A DNA stretch of 64,000 bases from positions 372,001 through 436,000 of the forward strand of contig CAVPSV010000004.1 of the NCBI GenBank assembly GCA_963708625.1. The letters run 5' to 3'. Position 1 is the stretch's first letter; each line of letters starts with the position of its first letter. The position numbers and the translations under genes were made by a program. Source of the DNA: DASXIF01 sp036498145 (lineage in GTDB: Bacteria > Actinomycetota > Actinomycetes > Mycobacteriales > Jatrophihabitantaceae). Shown one piece after another: positions 17,030 through 28,861 of this stretch. A model generated the notes under the pieces. That model did not search any database. It had not been told where the DNA came from and saw only the letters and a program-made list of their open reading frames with translations.

Positions 17030-18415
17030 ATGGATGCCCGTACGGCAGTGCTCAGCGCCGAGGTCGTACCGGCACGCGCGCAGATGGCGACGACGCTGGG
17101 TTTCCACATCATCCTGGCGTGCCTCGGGATCGCCCTGCCGACCATGGTCCTGCTGGCTGAGTTCATCGGGCTGCGCCGGCGCAACGCGGTGGCGATGACC
17201 CTGGCGCGTCGCTGGTCGCAGGCGATGGGCGTGCTTGTCGCTGTCGGCGCTGTTACCGGAACCGTGTTGTCCTTCGAGATGGGCCTGCTGTGGCCGGGTC
17301 TGATGGGCAGGTTCGGCGGGGTGCTCGGGCTGCCGTTCGGCATCGAGGGTCTGTTCTTCTTCCTGGAAGCGATCTTCACGGCCATCTATCTCTACGGCTG
17401 GCGGCGCCTATCCGGGTGGGCGCACTTCTGGTCCGGCGTGCCGATCGCAGTCGCGGGGATCCTCGGCGGGATGTCGGTGATCGCCGTCAACGCATGGATG
17501 AATCAACCCGGCGGGTTCACCGAGCAGGGCGGTCGAATCACGTCAGTAGACCCATGGCAGGTGTACTTCAACCACGCGGCCGGCTACGAGATGCCGCACA
17601 TGATTCTGGCGGCCTACCTCGTCACCGGCTTCGTCGTAGCCGGCGTGTACGCCACCGGAATCCTGCGCGGCAGGCGCGACGCGTACCACTACACCGGGTT
17701 CGCGATCGGGTTCGTACCGGCGGCGGTGCTGACGCCGGCGCAGATCTTCGTCGGCGACGTCGCCGCGCGTGCGATCGCCAGCGACCAACCGGTGAAATTC
17801 GCGTCGATGGAGTACGTCGCCGGTACCTCGCGGAATGTGCCCGAGTGGTTGGGCGGTGTTTACGTCAACGGCCACGTCTATGCCGGTATCCGGATTCCCG
17901 ACCTGGACTCGCTGCTGGTGGGGTTCAGCCGGAACACGAAGGTCACCGGCTGGCAGACCGTTTCGGCGGCGCAGCGTCCGCCCGCCGCGTCCTTGATCCA
18001 CCTCTGCTTCGACGCGATGGTCGGAGCCGGGTTCGTGCTCCTGTTCGCAGGCGCCTGGGTGGGCTTCACGTGGTGGCGAGCGCGGCGCCTGCCGCGTCCG
18101 CGCATCTTCTGGGTGCTGGGCGCGGTGAGCGGCGTGCTCGCCATCGTCGCGATGGAAGCGGGCTGGGTGGTCACCGAAGTCGGCCGCCAACCGTGGGTCG
18201 TGTACCGGCTTCAGACGACCGAGCAAGCGGCTACCAAAAACGGTGGAGTGATCACCAGCCTGTCGGCGGTGATCGCGCTGTACACCGTGCTCGGTGTGGT
18301 CACCATCGCGATTCTGCGCATCCTGTCGCGGCGGTGGCGAACCACTGGGGCCGAGGAGGACGGCGTGCCGTACGGACCGGATTCTCGAGACGTTGCAGCT
18401 GAGGCACGCGCGTGA
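17030..18415 (+). CDS. cydA: Cytochrome bd oxidase subunit I
   Basis: The ATG follows CCGGAGGTAGCC. The 461 residues contain the family marks of CydA: an early membrane helix with a haem-ligand histidine (LGFHIILACLGIALP, His near 26), SFEMGLLWPGLMG, FFFLEAIFTAIYLYGW, NAWMNQPGGF, a short quinol-binding loop with KFASMEY (about 263-269) and the C-terminal VGRQPWVVYRLQTTE. The short Q-loop is the common Gram-positive type. With CydB it forms the membrane quinol:O2 oxidoreductase used at low oxygen. cydB overlaps its stop by four bases (GTGA). No cydDC assembly genes are in the window. Confidence 0.95.
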   Translation: MDARTAVLSAEVVPARAQMATTLGFHIILACLGIALPTMVLLAEFIGLRRRNAVAMTLARRWSQAMGVLVAVGAVTGTVLSFEMGLLWPGLMGRFGGVLGLPFGIEGLFFFLEAIFTAIYLYGWRRLSGWAHFWSGVPIAVAGILGGMSVIAVNAWMNQPGGFTEQGGRITSVDPWQVYFNHAAGYEMPHMILAAYLVTGFVVAGVYATGILRGRRDAYHYTGFAIGFVPAAVLTPAQIFVGDVAARAIASDQPVKFASMEYVAGTSRNVPEWLGGVYVNGHVYAGIRIPDLDSLLVGFSRNTKVTGWQTVSAAQRPPAASLIHLCFDAMVGAGFVLLFAGAWVGFTWWRARRLPRPRIFWVLGAVSGVLAIVAMEAGWVVTEVGRQPWVVYRLQTTEQAATKNGGVITSLSAVIALYTVLGVVTIAILRILSRRWRTTGAEEDGVPYGPDSRDVAAEARA

Positions 18416-19476
18416 TCGCCGACGCCGTCGGCTGCATACTGCTCGCGTCGATCACCCTGTACGCGGTGTTCGGCGGTGCCGACTTCGGCGCCGGGCTGTG
18501 GGATCTGCTGGCCGGTACGACACGTCGCGGACGCGCCCCGCGAGCGCTGATCGAGGAGTCGATCACGCCGGTGTGGGAGGCCAACCACGTCTGGCTCATC
18601 TTCGACCTCGTCATCTTCTGGACGGCGTTCCCGACCGCCTTCGCCGCGGTAATGAACACAGCCGCACTGCCGTTGTGGCTCGCGGCGGTCGGGGTGCTGC
18701 TGCGCGGGGCGGGCTTCGCATTCCGCAAGGAGATCGACGAACTGCGCTGGCAGCGTGCGGCCGGCGCTACGTTCGCGATCTCGTCGCTGCTCACGCCGTT
18801 CTTCATGGGTACCGTCGTCGGGGCGATCGCTACGGGTCAGGTACCGGCAGCTGCCACCCACGCACGTATGTCCGCGTGGACGAACTCCACGTCCCTGCTG
18901 CTGGGATGCCTGTTCGTCGCGGCCTGCGGTTATCTTGCCGCCGTGTTCCTCGTCGCCGAAGCTGCGAGCCGAGGCGACCACCACCTCGAGGTGTATTTCA
19001 GCCGGCGTGCGCGCGCAGCCGGGCTTGTCGCCGGGGCCTTGTCGCTGGCGACACTGGTGGACCTGCACAGCACCAACCACGCGCTGTACCACCGGCTCAC
19101 CGATCGTGCGCTCCCGTTGGTGATCGTGGCCGCGCTGTGTGGACTGATCGTGGTCGCCAACCCCCAGCGACGTTTCGGCGCACGGGTCGTTGCCGCAACT
19201 GGTGTCGCGGCAGTCGTGTGGGGCTGGGGCGTCGCTCAGTATCCGACGCTGCTGCCGGGGACTGCGATCACGCTGAGCAACGCAGGCGCGCCGCACACGA
19301 CCCTGGTGACGATCGTGGTGCTGTTCGCCGCGGTGGCGTTGGTCATCGGTCCGTCGTTGGTCCTTCTGCTGGAGCTGCAGCGGCGGCACGTGTTGGCCGA
19401 GCCTTCAGCAGGCGCAGGACCTCCGGGTCCAGCAGCGCGCCCTTATGCAGGCGATCAGACGCCCTCGGTCCAATAA
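18412..19476 (+). CDS. cydB: Cytochrome bd oxidase subunit II
   Basis: The GTG at 18412 overlaps the cydA stop. The 354-residue protein has the CydB N-terminus TLYAVFGGADFGAGLWDLL, then EESITPVWEANHVWLIFDLV and WTAFPTAFAAVM, and about eight hydrophobic helices. It is the structural partner of CydA in the bd oxidase. The last 30 residues (from LAEPSAGAGPPG) are a polar tail. Its end overlaps the convergent toxin-like gene by 22 bases. Confidence 0.95.
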   Translation: MIADAVGCILLASITLYAVFGGADFGAGLWDLLAGTTRRGRAPRALIEESITPVWEANHVWLIFDLVIFWTAFPTAFAAVMNTAALPLWLAAVGVLLRGAGFAFRKEIDELRWQRAAGATFAISSLLTPFFMGTVVGAIATGQVPAAATHARMSAWTNSTSLLLGCLFVAACGYLAAVFLVAEAASRGDHHLEVYFSRRARAAGLVAGALSLATLVDLHSTNHALYHRLTDRALPLVIVAALCGLIVVANPQRRFGARVVAATGVAAVVWGWGVAQYPTLLPGTAITLSNAGAPHTTLVTIVVLFAAVALVIGPSLVLLLELQRRHVLAEPSAGAGPPGPAARPYAGDQTPSVQ

Positions 19477-19880
19477 CGATTGAGGCGTTCGATCGCCTCC
19501 GCTTTGGTCATGGCGGCTATGTGCTCGCGGCTGAGCCCGACGCGGTCGACGAGCAGGAACGCGAGCTCAGCGGGAAGTGCAGCCGTGGGAACAGCCGGCC
19601 CGCTGCGCGTCGGCGTCACACCGTCGCGCACCGCCGCCCAGAACGTCGTCTCGTCCACGTCGAGCTGGTCGCGCAGGAGGTGGGCCCATAGACCGGGGCC
19701 GTAGGTCGCTCTGTTCGGCGGATGGGAGATCCGCGTCCGCAAGGTTCGCCCATCGGCGAGCGCCAACTCGTAGGTGATGTGGTGCGTACCGCTACGTCCC
19801 GTTGCATCGCGGACCGGCTGCCAGCCCTCGGCTCGGCAGAACTTCTCGTGGTCGGCGCGGGTCGGTGCCGGCCAGCTCAT
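19455..19880 (-). CDS. Toxin-like protein ('cytotoxic translational repressor' family)
   Basis: From ATG 19880 the 141-residue product begins SWPAPTRADHEKFCRAEGW and continues with GTHHITYELALADGRTLRTRISHP and YGPGLWAHLLRDQLDVDE. I recognise this as the actinobacterial family often annotated as cytotoxic translational repressor of a toxin-antitoxin stability system. The predicted role is a toxin that acts on RNA or translation (inference from family name and context). The ATG overlaps the stop of the upstream antitoxin-like gene (ATGA), the coupling expected for such a pair. The 3' end converges on cydB. The longer frame to 20006 lies inside the antitoxin gene and was rejected. Confidence 0.75.
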   Translation of the reverse strand: MSWPAPTRADHEKFCRAEGWQPVRDATGRSGTHHITYELALADGRTLRTRISHPPNRATYGPGLWAHLLRDQLDVDETTFWAAVRDGVTPTRSGPAVPTAALPAELAFLLVDRVGLSREHIAAMTKAEAIERLNRYWTEGV

Positions 19881-20305
19881 GCCTGCTTGGCGAGCTGACC
19901 CGCGCTGAGCCACTCGGCAAGCTGGTCGTCGCTGGAGAGCACCACCAGCTGGACCAGGCCCCAGTTGTCGGCATGATTGGGGGCAGTCGACAGATGATCG
20001 ACCCAATCGGCGGCGTACTCACGCAGCGCGTCCACCATCTCCTCGACGGCCTCCGCGAGCGTCTCGCCATCCGCGGCTACCGGCGTGCCGGGGATGAACA
20101 CCGACCACCCGTCCGCTTCCGCCACGACCTCAGCGCGCCGCGACAGCCCGGCCAGGAAGTGGCGCAACCGGGCGGCGTCGACGACGGCGAACCCTTCTCG
20201 GTCCCGGCGAAGTCGGGCGGGGATGCCGCGGGCCGCCGCATCGAGCAGCTCCTTCAGATGAGCACGGCCCTCGGCGACGCTGTCAAACTGAACCGACCTG
20301 GGCAT
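19877..20305 (-). CDS. Antitoxin-like protein, prevent-host-death / RelB type
   Basis: The product starts MPRSVQFDSVAEGRAHLKEL, which resembles the N-terminal DNA-binding part of Phd/YefM antitoxins (the S-E-A-R-A-H-L-K-E-L pattern). It continues to VVDAARLRHFLAG and then a HicB-like half (WSVFIPGTPVAADGETLAEAVEEMVDALREYA). It is encoded directly before the toxin-like gene with a four-base overlap. Both this ATG and the alternative ATG at 20320 lie inside an 18-bp palindrome, consistent with autorepression, the norm for such operons. No Shine-Dalgarno precedes either ATG, so the transcript may be leaderless. Confidence 0.72.
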   Translation of the reverse strand: MPRSVQFDSVAEGRAHLKELLDAAARGIPARLRRDREGFAVVDAARLRHFLAGLSRRAEVVAEADGWSVFIPGTPVAADGETLAEAVEEMVDALREYAADWVDHLSTAPNHADNWGLVQLVVLSSDDQLAEWLSAGQLAKQA

Positions 20306-20331
20306 GTACACAATGTACATGCCCAGGTCGG
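20293..20331. promoter_or_regulatory. Perfect 18-bp inverted repeat over the antitoxin start
   Basis: CCGACCTGGGCATGTACA at 20293-20310 is matched exactly by its reverse complement at 20314-20331, with a 3-base loop (CAA). It begins 20 bases after the secA stop and covers both candidate antitoxin ATGs. Two readings fit: an operator for the antitoxin, or a stable hairpin that also ends secA transcription. There is no following U run, which favours the operator. Confidence 0.75.
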
Positions 20332-20350
20332 CGCGAGTCTTCGAGCGGCG

Positions 20351-23200
<2,850 letters not shown>

Positions 23201-23285
23201 GGCGCCATGGTACGGGCTGGATCTTTCCGTCAGCCAAACTCCGAGCTTTCGGCGGCTGAGACGCGCCTACGCGGCTGAGAGGCGA

Positions 23286-23918
23286 CTAAACAGCGAGGCG
23301 GATAAGGCCGTAATCGTAGGCATGGCGGCGATAGACCACGGCGGGGCGACCCGAGTCCATGTCCCGGAACAGGTAGAAGTCGTGCCCGACCAGCTCCATC
23401 TCGAACAGTGCCTGGTCGACCGTCATCGGCGTTGCCGGGTGCTCCTTCTCCCGCACCACGCGGCCCGGCCCGTCGTCATCCTCGATGTCGGCGCCGGTCG
23501 CGTCCGTCAGCAGGCTGTCGGCCGCGATGCTCGCCTCGGCAGTCTCGGCTGTTACCGCCGCCACTGACGGCGGGGTCCGCCGGCCGTGGTGCACCCGCCG
23601 ACGGTCGGCCGCCTGACGGAACCGGCGTTCTAGCCGCTCGGCCGCCACGTCCAGCGCCTTGTAGAAGTCCTCCGCGCACGCCTCGCTGCGTACCACCGGC
23701 CCGCGGGTGCGACAGGTGATCTCCACGTGCTGGCAGCTGTCGGTCTGTCGCGGGTTCGGTTCGTGGTGGAGTTCCACGTCGGTCCGGATGATCTTGTTGT
23801 CGTACCGCTCCATCTTTGCGAGCTTTTCGGCCACATGTTGTCGGTAGTGATCCGGCACCACCACGTTCCGGCCTCGGACGACGATCTCCGCACTCACGGC
23901 GCCAACAGCAGTGTCCAT
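23286..23918 (-). CDS. hpf: Ribosome hibernation promoting factor, long form
   Basis: ATG 23918 is preceded by GGAGG. The N-terminal S30AE domain (about 10-110) contains IVVRGRNVVVPDHYRQHVAEKL and VVRSEACAEDFYKALDVAAERLERR. A variable linker (110-150) leads to the C-terminal dimerisation domain, with EHPATPMTVDQALFEMELVGH and FYLFRDMDSGRPAVVYRRHA. The long form binds 70S ribosomes and dimerises them to 100S in stationary phase or stress, which protects them. The order comF-hpf-secA is conserved in actinobacteria. Confidence 0.95.
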   Translation of the reverse strand: MDTAVGAVSAEIVVRGRNVVVPDHYRQHVAEKLAKMERYDNKIIRTDVELHHEPNPRQTDSCQHVEITCRTRGPVVRSEACAEDFYKALDVAAERLERRFRQAADRRRVHHGRRTPPSVAAVTAETAEASIAADSLLTDATGADIEDDDGPGRVVREKEHPATPMTVDQALFEMELVGHDFYLFRDMDSGRPAVVYRRHAYDYGLIRLAV

Positions 23919-23956
23919 GCGACCTCCAGTCGACTTGCGCCCACGTCAGGTCAATC

Positions 23957-24718
23957 TCACGGTAGACGCGTCAGCTGTGGCTGACCAGAGGTGGACGGCA
24001 TGGTTGCCCCGCGGTCCTGCGGCGCCGGTGTGGCCGCGACCACGGCGGCGCCGAGTACCCGCCATCCGGCGGCGTCCAGTGCCCGGGCCGCCTCGGCGAC
24101 GCTGGCGCCGGTAGTGCAGACGTCGTCCACCACCACAGCGCAGCGGCTGCGGACCGGGCCGGTGGCCGCCATCGCCCCGGCAAGGTTCTGGGCGCGCTCG
24201 GCGACGGTCAGCCCGGCCGAGTCCAGCACCGGACGCGCCAGCCGCAACGCCGCGGCGACGGGTACCGAGGTCCCCTGTGCGCGCGCGACGCGGTGGCTCG
24301 CCGCACCCGCCAACCGGCGCACCACGTCCTCACCCCGACGTCGCGTCGCCGCCCGGGACGACGGGACCGGGACCAAGGCCACGGGGGCCAAGGAGGCCAC
24401 GGGGGCCACGGAGGCCAGTGGCGACCCACTTGGTGTCGCATCTGCGAGGTCCGCAAGCAGGCTGCACACGGCCTGGGCGAGCAACGCCGCGAGCGGCCGT
24501 CGCAGATCTGCGCGCGCACGTTCCTTGTACGAGAGCACCGCTGCGCGCACCGCACCCCGATAGGCGGACGAGGCGTGCACCGGCACGCCGGCCACCGTCA
24601 GCCGTCGCACGTCCAGGCGAGCGCATGCGGCGCACAGTGCTGCGCCAGCGCGTTCGCAGCCGACGCAGCGGCGCGGCAACAGCAAGTCGACCAACTCACG
24701 CAGGACCGCGGCATTCAT
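23957..24718 (-). CDS. comF: ComF-family phosphoribosyltransferase-like protein
   Basis: From ATG 24718 (MNAAVLRELVDLLLPRRC) the 253-residue product has an N-terminal four-cysteine zinc ribbon (PRRCVGCERAG and LCAACARL) and a phosphoribosyltransferase fold with the PRPP loop VVVDDVCTTGASVAEAARAL near 210-230. ComF proteins are linked to DNA uptake and recombination in naturally competent bacteria; in actinobacteria the role is unproven. A low-complexity insert (APVASLAPVALVPVP) is encoded by imperfect repeats near 24379-24420. The long frame extending to 26089 is a shadow of lpqB. Confidence 0.88.
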   Translation of the reverse strand: MNAAVLRELVDLLLPRRCVGCERAGAALCAACARLDVRRLTVAGVPVHASSAYRGAVRAAVLSYKERARADLRRPLAALLAQAVCSLLADLADATPSGSPLASVAPVASLAPVALVPVPSSRAATRRRGEDVVRRLAGAASHRVARAQGTSVPVAAALRLARPVLDSAGLTVAERAQNLAGAMAATGPVRSRCAVVVDDVCTTGASVAEAARALDAAGWRVLGAAVVAATPAPQDRGATMPSTSGQPQLTRLP

Positions 24719-24792
24719 CCGGCCAGCCTGACCTGCCCGGGCGCGCAGCAGCGCGGAACCGCGGCAACTGTGGACGGCGGGCGAGTGAGCGC

Positions 24793-26550
24793 CTACTCCA
24801 GGTAGACGGGGTTGACGCCGGGGGTCTGCCCGTTGCTCGGACTCGCCCACGCCCCTGCTCGTTGCACCCACACCGTCTCGCCCGCGGACCCGGAGGACAC
24901 CCAGGCATCCTCGTTCTCGGCCACGGTGATGCTGTCCGGCACCCCCGGCAGGTTCGCGATGGTGCGCGGCGTCCACAGCGATCCGTCCACCTGCACCTCG
25001 TAGACGTTGCCTGAGGTGCCTGAGCTGTCGGCCCAGCCGATCACGAACAGCTTGAGCGGGTCGTTCCACGCGACATCGCGGATGAACACCCCGGTCGGCG
25101 TGATCTGGGTGAGGCCATCGACGCTGACCTGGGTGGCGGTACGGACGACGGCACCGATCCAGACCTGCGCCGTACCGTCCGGCGCGTCGATCACCACGGC
25201 GATACGTGCCCCCTCCGGACTGAACCGGACCGCGGCAATGGTGCTCTCGTGGCCGGGCAGGGAACTGGACGCCGGCACCAACGGGGCCGCTCGGCAGGCC
25301 AGCGACAACGTGCAGAACCGCAGCCCGCTGCCGTCGCCGACCCACACCTCGTCGCGGCCGGGTACCCAGGCGGGGCGGGACAGTTGCCCGTGCACCGAGG
25401 TCGGCTTCAGCCCACCCTGCAGCGTGCCGATCAACAACCTGGCATTCGCGCCACTGCCGGAGACACCGGCGACGCGCAGGTCGCCGGAGCCGAGCGACGC
25501 GACTGCGGCGGAGCCGAGTCCGTACGTGCCCGAGCCGACACCGCCGGCGAGCGGATGCCCGTTCTCGTCCACCACGCCGCCGTTGCGGATGTAGTACAAC
25601 GTCGGTGCCGGGATCGATTCGTTCGCAAGCTCCGGGAAGTCGAGAGCGGAGAACGTGGTGCCGCCGGTCCGTGGGATCGGCACCGGCCGGCCGGTGTCGA
25701 TGACCTGCAGTGAACGCACCGTCGGCACCTGCGCCAAGGTGATGGCAAGCTGCGCAGCCAGCAGGTTGCGGGTCGGGCTGTCCAGCTGGCCCGCACCGGG
25801 CAAGGTCACCGTGGTCGGATTGCCGATCGTCACGGACACCCGGTTCACATCGGTCTGCGTCGGGAGCTCGTTGGTCACCGCGTTCGACAACGCCTGGACC
25901 TCGCCGGTTGCCAACTGCGCCACCAGCCAGGTTGCCAGCAGTGCGGGATCGGTCAGCGTGGTGAACCGCGGATCCGGTACGAGGTGCTTCTCGGCCAGGT
26001 CGAAGAAGTACAGCGGGTGCTGGGTGTAGAGCGCTTCGAAGCTGGCCTCGCTCAGGATCACCCCGTTCGGTGGCGTGTTGATCCGCCACTGCCCCTTGAC
26101 CTGGGTCATCCCGAACGTCGCGTCGGTGGTTCCGCCCTGCAGTGCCGGCTGGTACGCGCCGTTGATCGACACCGAACCGACCTTCTGCCCGGTTACCTGG
26201 ATCGCGCCGTTGTCGAAGTTGCTGATGGTGTCCGTCTGCAGCACCGTCACGGTGGCGTCGGACCAGCGCTGCTGCGCATCAGCAGTCAGGAAGCCCAGCG
26301 CCGCGGTGTGGTTGGTGTCGGCGGTGGCCACCGCCGACAGGAAGTCACTGACGATCTCGCGCGGTCCCTCGCCGGGCTGCGGGGTGACGGCGACCTCGCT
26401 CGGCTGAGCCTGCTGTCCCACCCGCTTGACCACCTGAGGCGAGGAGTTGGACGGCACGCCACCACACGCGGCCAAACCGAGCGCGGCAGCGGCAACGACG
26501 ACCACCCGGATCGCGTGCCGACGGGGTCCGAAGCTGCCTCGCGCGCTCAC
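24793..26550 (-). CDS. lpqB: LpqB-family beta-propeller lipoprotein
   Basis: GTG 26550 overlaps the mtrB stop (GTGA). The signal peptide VVVVAAAALGLAAC places a lipid-modified cysteine at about residue 29. The GerMN-like domain (about 60-330) is followed by a propeller-like C-terminal half containing LSRPAWVPGRDEVWVGDGSG and FSPEGARIAVVIDAPDG. In mycobacteria LpqB interacts with the extracellular part of MtrB and tunes MtrA phosphorylation. Length (585) and gene position match the family. Confidence 0.95.
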   Translation of the reverse strand: MSARGSFGPRRHAIRVVVVAAAALGLAACGGVPSNSSPQVVKRVGQQAQPSEVAVTPQPGEGPREIVSDFLSAVATADTNHTAALGFLTADAQQRWSDATVTVLQTDTISNFDNGAIQVTGQKVGSVSINGAYQPALQGGTTDATFGMTQVKGQWRINTPPNGVILSEASFEALYTQHPLYFFDLAEKHLVPDPRFTTLTDPALLATWLVAQLATGEVQALSNAVTNELPTQTDVNRVSVTIGNPTTVTLPGAGQLDSPTRNLLAAQLAITLAQVPTVRSLQVIDTGRPVPIPRTGGTTFSALDFPELANESIPAPTLYYIRNGGVVDENGHPLAGGVGSGTYGLGSAAVASLGSGDLRVAGVSGSGANARLLIGTLQGGLKPTSVHGQLSRPAWVPGRDEVWVGDGSGLRFCTLSLACRAAPLVPASSSLPGHESTIAAVRFSPEGARIAVVIDAPDGTAQVWIGAVVRTATQVSVDGLTQITPTGVFIRDVAWNDPLKLFVIGWADSSGTSGNVYEVQVDGSLWTPRTIANLPGVPDSITVAENEDAWVSSGSAGETVWVQRAGAWASPSNGQTPGVNPVYLE

Positions 26551-28166
26551 TCGTCGTCCTCCAGCTCGTCGACCTCGTCCGGGTCCAGCGGCAGCGGTGA
26601 GCTCATCAGCGTGTGCCCGGCGCGGCGCGGCAGGGTCAGCCGGAACTGCGCGCCCCGGCCTCGTTCACCCCACGCCTGCAGCCAGCCGTCGTGCAGTCGC
26701 GCGTCCTCCAGGCTGATCGCCAGTCCCAGCCCGGTGCCGCCGGTGAGCCGACTGCGCGAGGTGTCGCCGCGCCAGAACCGGTTGAACACCAGCCCCGCCT
26801 CGCCGGGACGCAGCCCGACGCCGTGGTCGCGAACCGTGATCGCCGCGGCACGCTCGTCGCACGCGACGGTGATCTCGACCGGCTTGCCCTCGCCGTGGTC
26901 GAGTGCGTTCGCGATCAGGTTGCGCAGGATGCGCTCCACCCGCCGCGCGTCCATGTCCACCAGCACCGGCACGTCCGGCTCAGCCACCACCAGCTGACTG
27001 CCGTGCCGCTCGGCGAGGACCCGGTTCGCGTCCACCATCGCCTGCACCACGGTGCGCAGATCGGCAGTCTCCGACTCCAGCCGCGCCACGCCCGCGTCGT
27101 AGCGCGAGATCTCGAGTAGATCGGTCAACAGCGACTCGAACCGGTCCAGCTGGGTATGCAGCAGCTCGGCGGACCGCCCGAGTTCGGGCGAAAAATCCGC
27201 CCGGTTCGCGAACAGCAATTCCGAGGCCATCCGAATCGTGGTCAGCGGCGTGCGCAGTTCGTGCGAGACGTCGCTGGTGAACCGCCGCTGCAGCCGGGAC
27301 AGGTCTTCCAACCGCCGGATCTGGCGCTGCAGGCTGCCGGCCATGTCGTTGAACGAGCGCCCGAGCCGGGCCAGCTCATCGGACCCGCGCACCTGGATGC
27401 GCTGGGACAGGTCACCGGCGGCCAGCCGCCCGGCCGTCTGGGCCGCGACGCGCACCGGCCCCACCACCTGCCGGGTGACCAGCAAGGCGATGCCCAGCAC
27501 CAGCAGCACCAGCGCCAAGCCGGCAAAGAGCACGGTGCGCCGGACCAGGTCGATCGTCTGCGCCTCGTTGGTGAGCGGAAACAGGTAGTACAGCTCGAAT
27601 ATCGCGCCCTGCGCCCGTACCGGCTCGCCGACGATCAGCCCGGGCACCAGCCGGGCTCCCGGCGTGGTCCGGACCGGGGCGTACTGGACGGCCAGGTTGT
27701 TCTGCTGCACCAGCCGGCGCAGCCCAGCCGGAATGGGCGTGTCGCCGGTGGCCGCCGCACTGCTGGACGCCGATTCGATCGCGACCGAGAACAGACCGAC
27801 GCTGCCGCCGCTTGCGGTGAGGGCGGTCTTGATTTCGTCCTGGGCCGACTCGACGTCGGCGGAGACACTCGCGCTGACGGTGGCCAGCACCGGTGCCGCC
27901 ACCGCAGAACCGATCTGCGCCTGGCCGACGGCCGCGTTCTTCTTCGCACGCAGGATGCCGCTGGACACCTGATCGACGAGCAGGATGCCGACGATCAGCA
28001 CCACCGTCCCCGCGATCAGTGCGGTGCTGGTGCCGACCCGCAGCTGCAGCGAATGGCGCCAGGTGCGCATCGCCGTGCGCACCGCGGTACGCACCCCGGT
28101 CCGGCTTCGGGACAGCGCGCGCCTGCTTGCGTCCTGCAAGCCTGCCGCCGCAGCCGTAACGGTCAC
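26547..28166 (-). CDS. mtrB: Sensor histidine kinase MtrB
   Basis: GTG 28166 overlaps the mtrA stop. The 539 residues show a first helix near 45-70 (GTSTALIAGTVVLIVGILLVDQV), an extracellular sensor domain, a second helix near 210-235, a HAMP domain (VGPVRVAAQTAGRLAAGDLSQ), a HisKA with the phospho-histidine in FTSDVSHELRTPLTTIRMASE (about 305), and a HATPase with GRN-type boxes NLIANALDHGEGK, VRDHGVGL and GGTGLGLAIS. MtrB phosphorylates MtrA to coordinate cell division and cell-wall metabolism in actinobacteria. Confidence 0.96.
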   Translation of the reverse strand: MTVTAAAAGLQDASRRALSRSRTGVRTAVRTAMRTWRHSLQLRVGTSTALIAGTVVLIVGILLVDQVSSGILRAKKNAAVGQAQIGSAVAAPVLATVSASVSADVESAQDEIKTALTASGGSVGLFSVAIESASSSAAATGDTPIPAGLRRLVQQNNLAVQYAPVRTTPGARLVPGLIVGEPVRAQGAIFELYYLFPLTNEAQTIDLVRRTVLFAGLALVLLVLGIALLVTRQVVGPVRVAAQTAGRLAAGDLSQRIQVRGSDELARLGRSFNDMAGSLQRQIRRLEDLSRLQRRFTSDVSHELRTPLTTIRMASELLFANRADFSPELGRSAELLHTQLDRFESLLTDLLEISRYDAGVARLESETADLRTVVQAMVDANRVLAERHGSQLVVAEPDVPVLVDMDARRVERILRNLIANALDHGEGKPVEITVACDERAAAITVRDHGVGLRPGEAGLVFNRFWRGDTSRSRLTGGTGLGLAISLEDARLHDGWLQAWGERGRGAQFRLTLPRRAGHTLMSSPLPLDPDEVDELEDDE

Positions 28167-28861
28167 GGTGGACCGGCTTTGTAGCCGACCCCTCGCACGG
28201 TCAGCACCACCTCTGGGCGCTCCGGGTCACGCTCCACCTTCGACCGCAGCCGCTGCACGTGCACGTTCACCAACCGGGTGTCCGCGGCATGCCGGTAACC
28301 CCACACCTGCTCCAGCAGGACCTCACGCGTGAACACCTGGCGGGGCTTGCGCGCCAGCGCGACCAGCAGGTCGAACTCCAGCGGCGTCAACGCGATCTGC
28401 CTGCTGTCCCGGATCACCTGGTGCGCCGGTACGTCGATCTGCACCGGCGAGTCGGCCGGCCCGATGGACAGCGTCTCACTGGCCAGCTCCTCGTGCTGGC
28501 GCAGCCGCGCTCGCATCCGAGCGACCAGTTCCTTCGGCTTGAACGGCTTGACCACGTAGTCGTCCGCGCCGGACTCAAGCCCGAGCACCACGTCGACGGT
28601 GTCGCTCTTCGCGGTGAGCATGATGATCGGCGTGCCGCTCTCGGCCCGGATGGCCCGGCACACGTCGATGCCGGAGAGCCCCGGCAGCATCAGATCGAGC
28701 AGCACCACGTCCGGCTTCGTCTCCCGGAAAGCCTGCAGCGCGCGGCTGCCATCCGCGACGAACGCCGGGTCGAACCCATCGGTCCGCAGCACGATGCCCA
28801 GCATCTCGGCCAGGGCCGAATCGTCGTCGACGACCAGAACGCGTGGTTTCACGCCCCACAT
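28163..28861 (-). CDS. mtrA: Response regulator MtrA
   Basis: The 232-residue OmpR-type regulator has receiver residues DDD 12-14, phosphoacceptor Asp 56 in VVLLDLMLPG and the conserved lysine in YVVKPFKPKEL. Its winged-helix DNA-binding domain (about 135-230) contains LTPLEFDLLVALARKP, VWGYRHAADTRLVNVHVQRLR and VVLTVRGVGYKAG. It is the first gene of mtrA-mtrB-lpqB with four-base overlaps throughout. In actinobacteria MtrA controls cell-cycle and peptidoglycan-hydrolase genes. Two TGACAC repeats (28864-28869, 28880-28885) lie just upstream; autoregulation through them is only a guess. Confidence 0.97.
   Translation of the reverse strand: MWGVKPRVLVVDDDSALAEMLGIVLRTDGFDPAFVADGSRALQAFRETKPDVVLLDLMLPGLSGIDVCRAIRAESGTPIIMLTAKSDTVDVVLGLESGADDYVVKPFKPKELVARMRARLRQHEELASETLSIGPADSPVQIDVPAHQVIRDSRQIALTPLEFDLLVALARKPRQVFTREVLLEQVWGYRHAADTRLVNVHVQRLRSKVERDPERPEVVLTVRGVGYKAGPP

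Noticed and set aside
18211..19389. 392-codon frame opposite cydB
   Set aside because: Antisense shadow: composition is Arg/Gln/Asp-rich, there is no ribosome-binding site and no recognisable fold.
24379..24420. GGGGGCCA-type repeats in comF as a regulatory element
   Set aside because: They code in frame for an Ala/Pro/Val-rich insert and show no other sign of regulation.
23957..26089. 710-codon frame joining comF to sequence inside lpqB
   Set aside because: Only the last 253 codons encode ComF; the rest is the off-frame shadow of lpqB, and ATG 24718 gives a normal ComF start.
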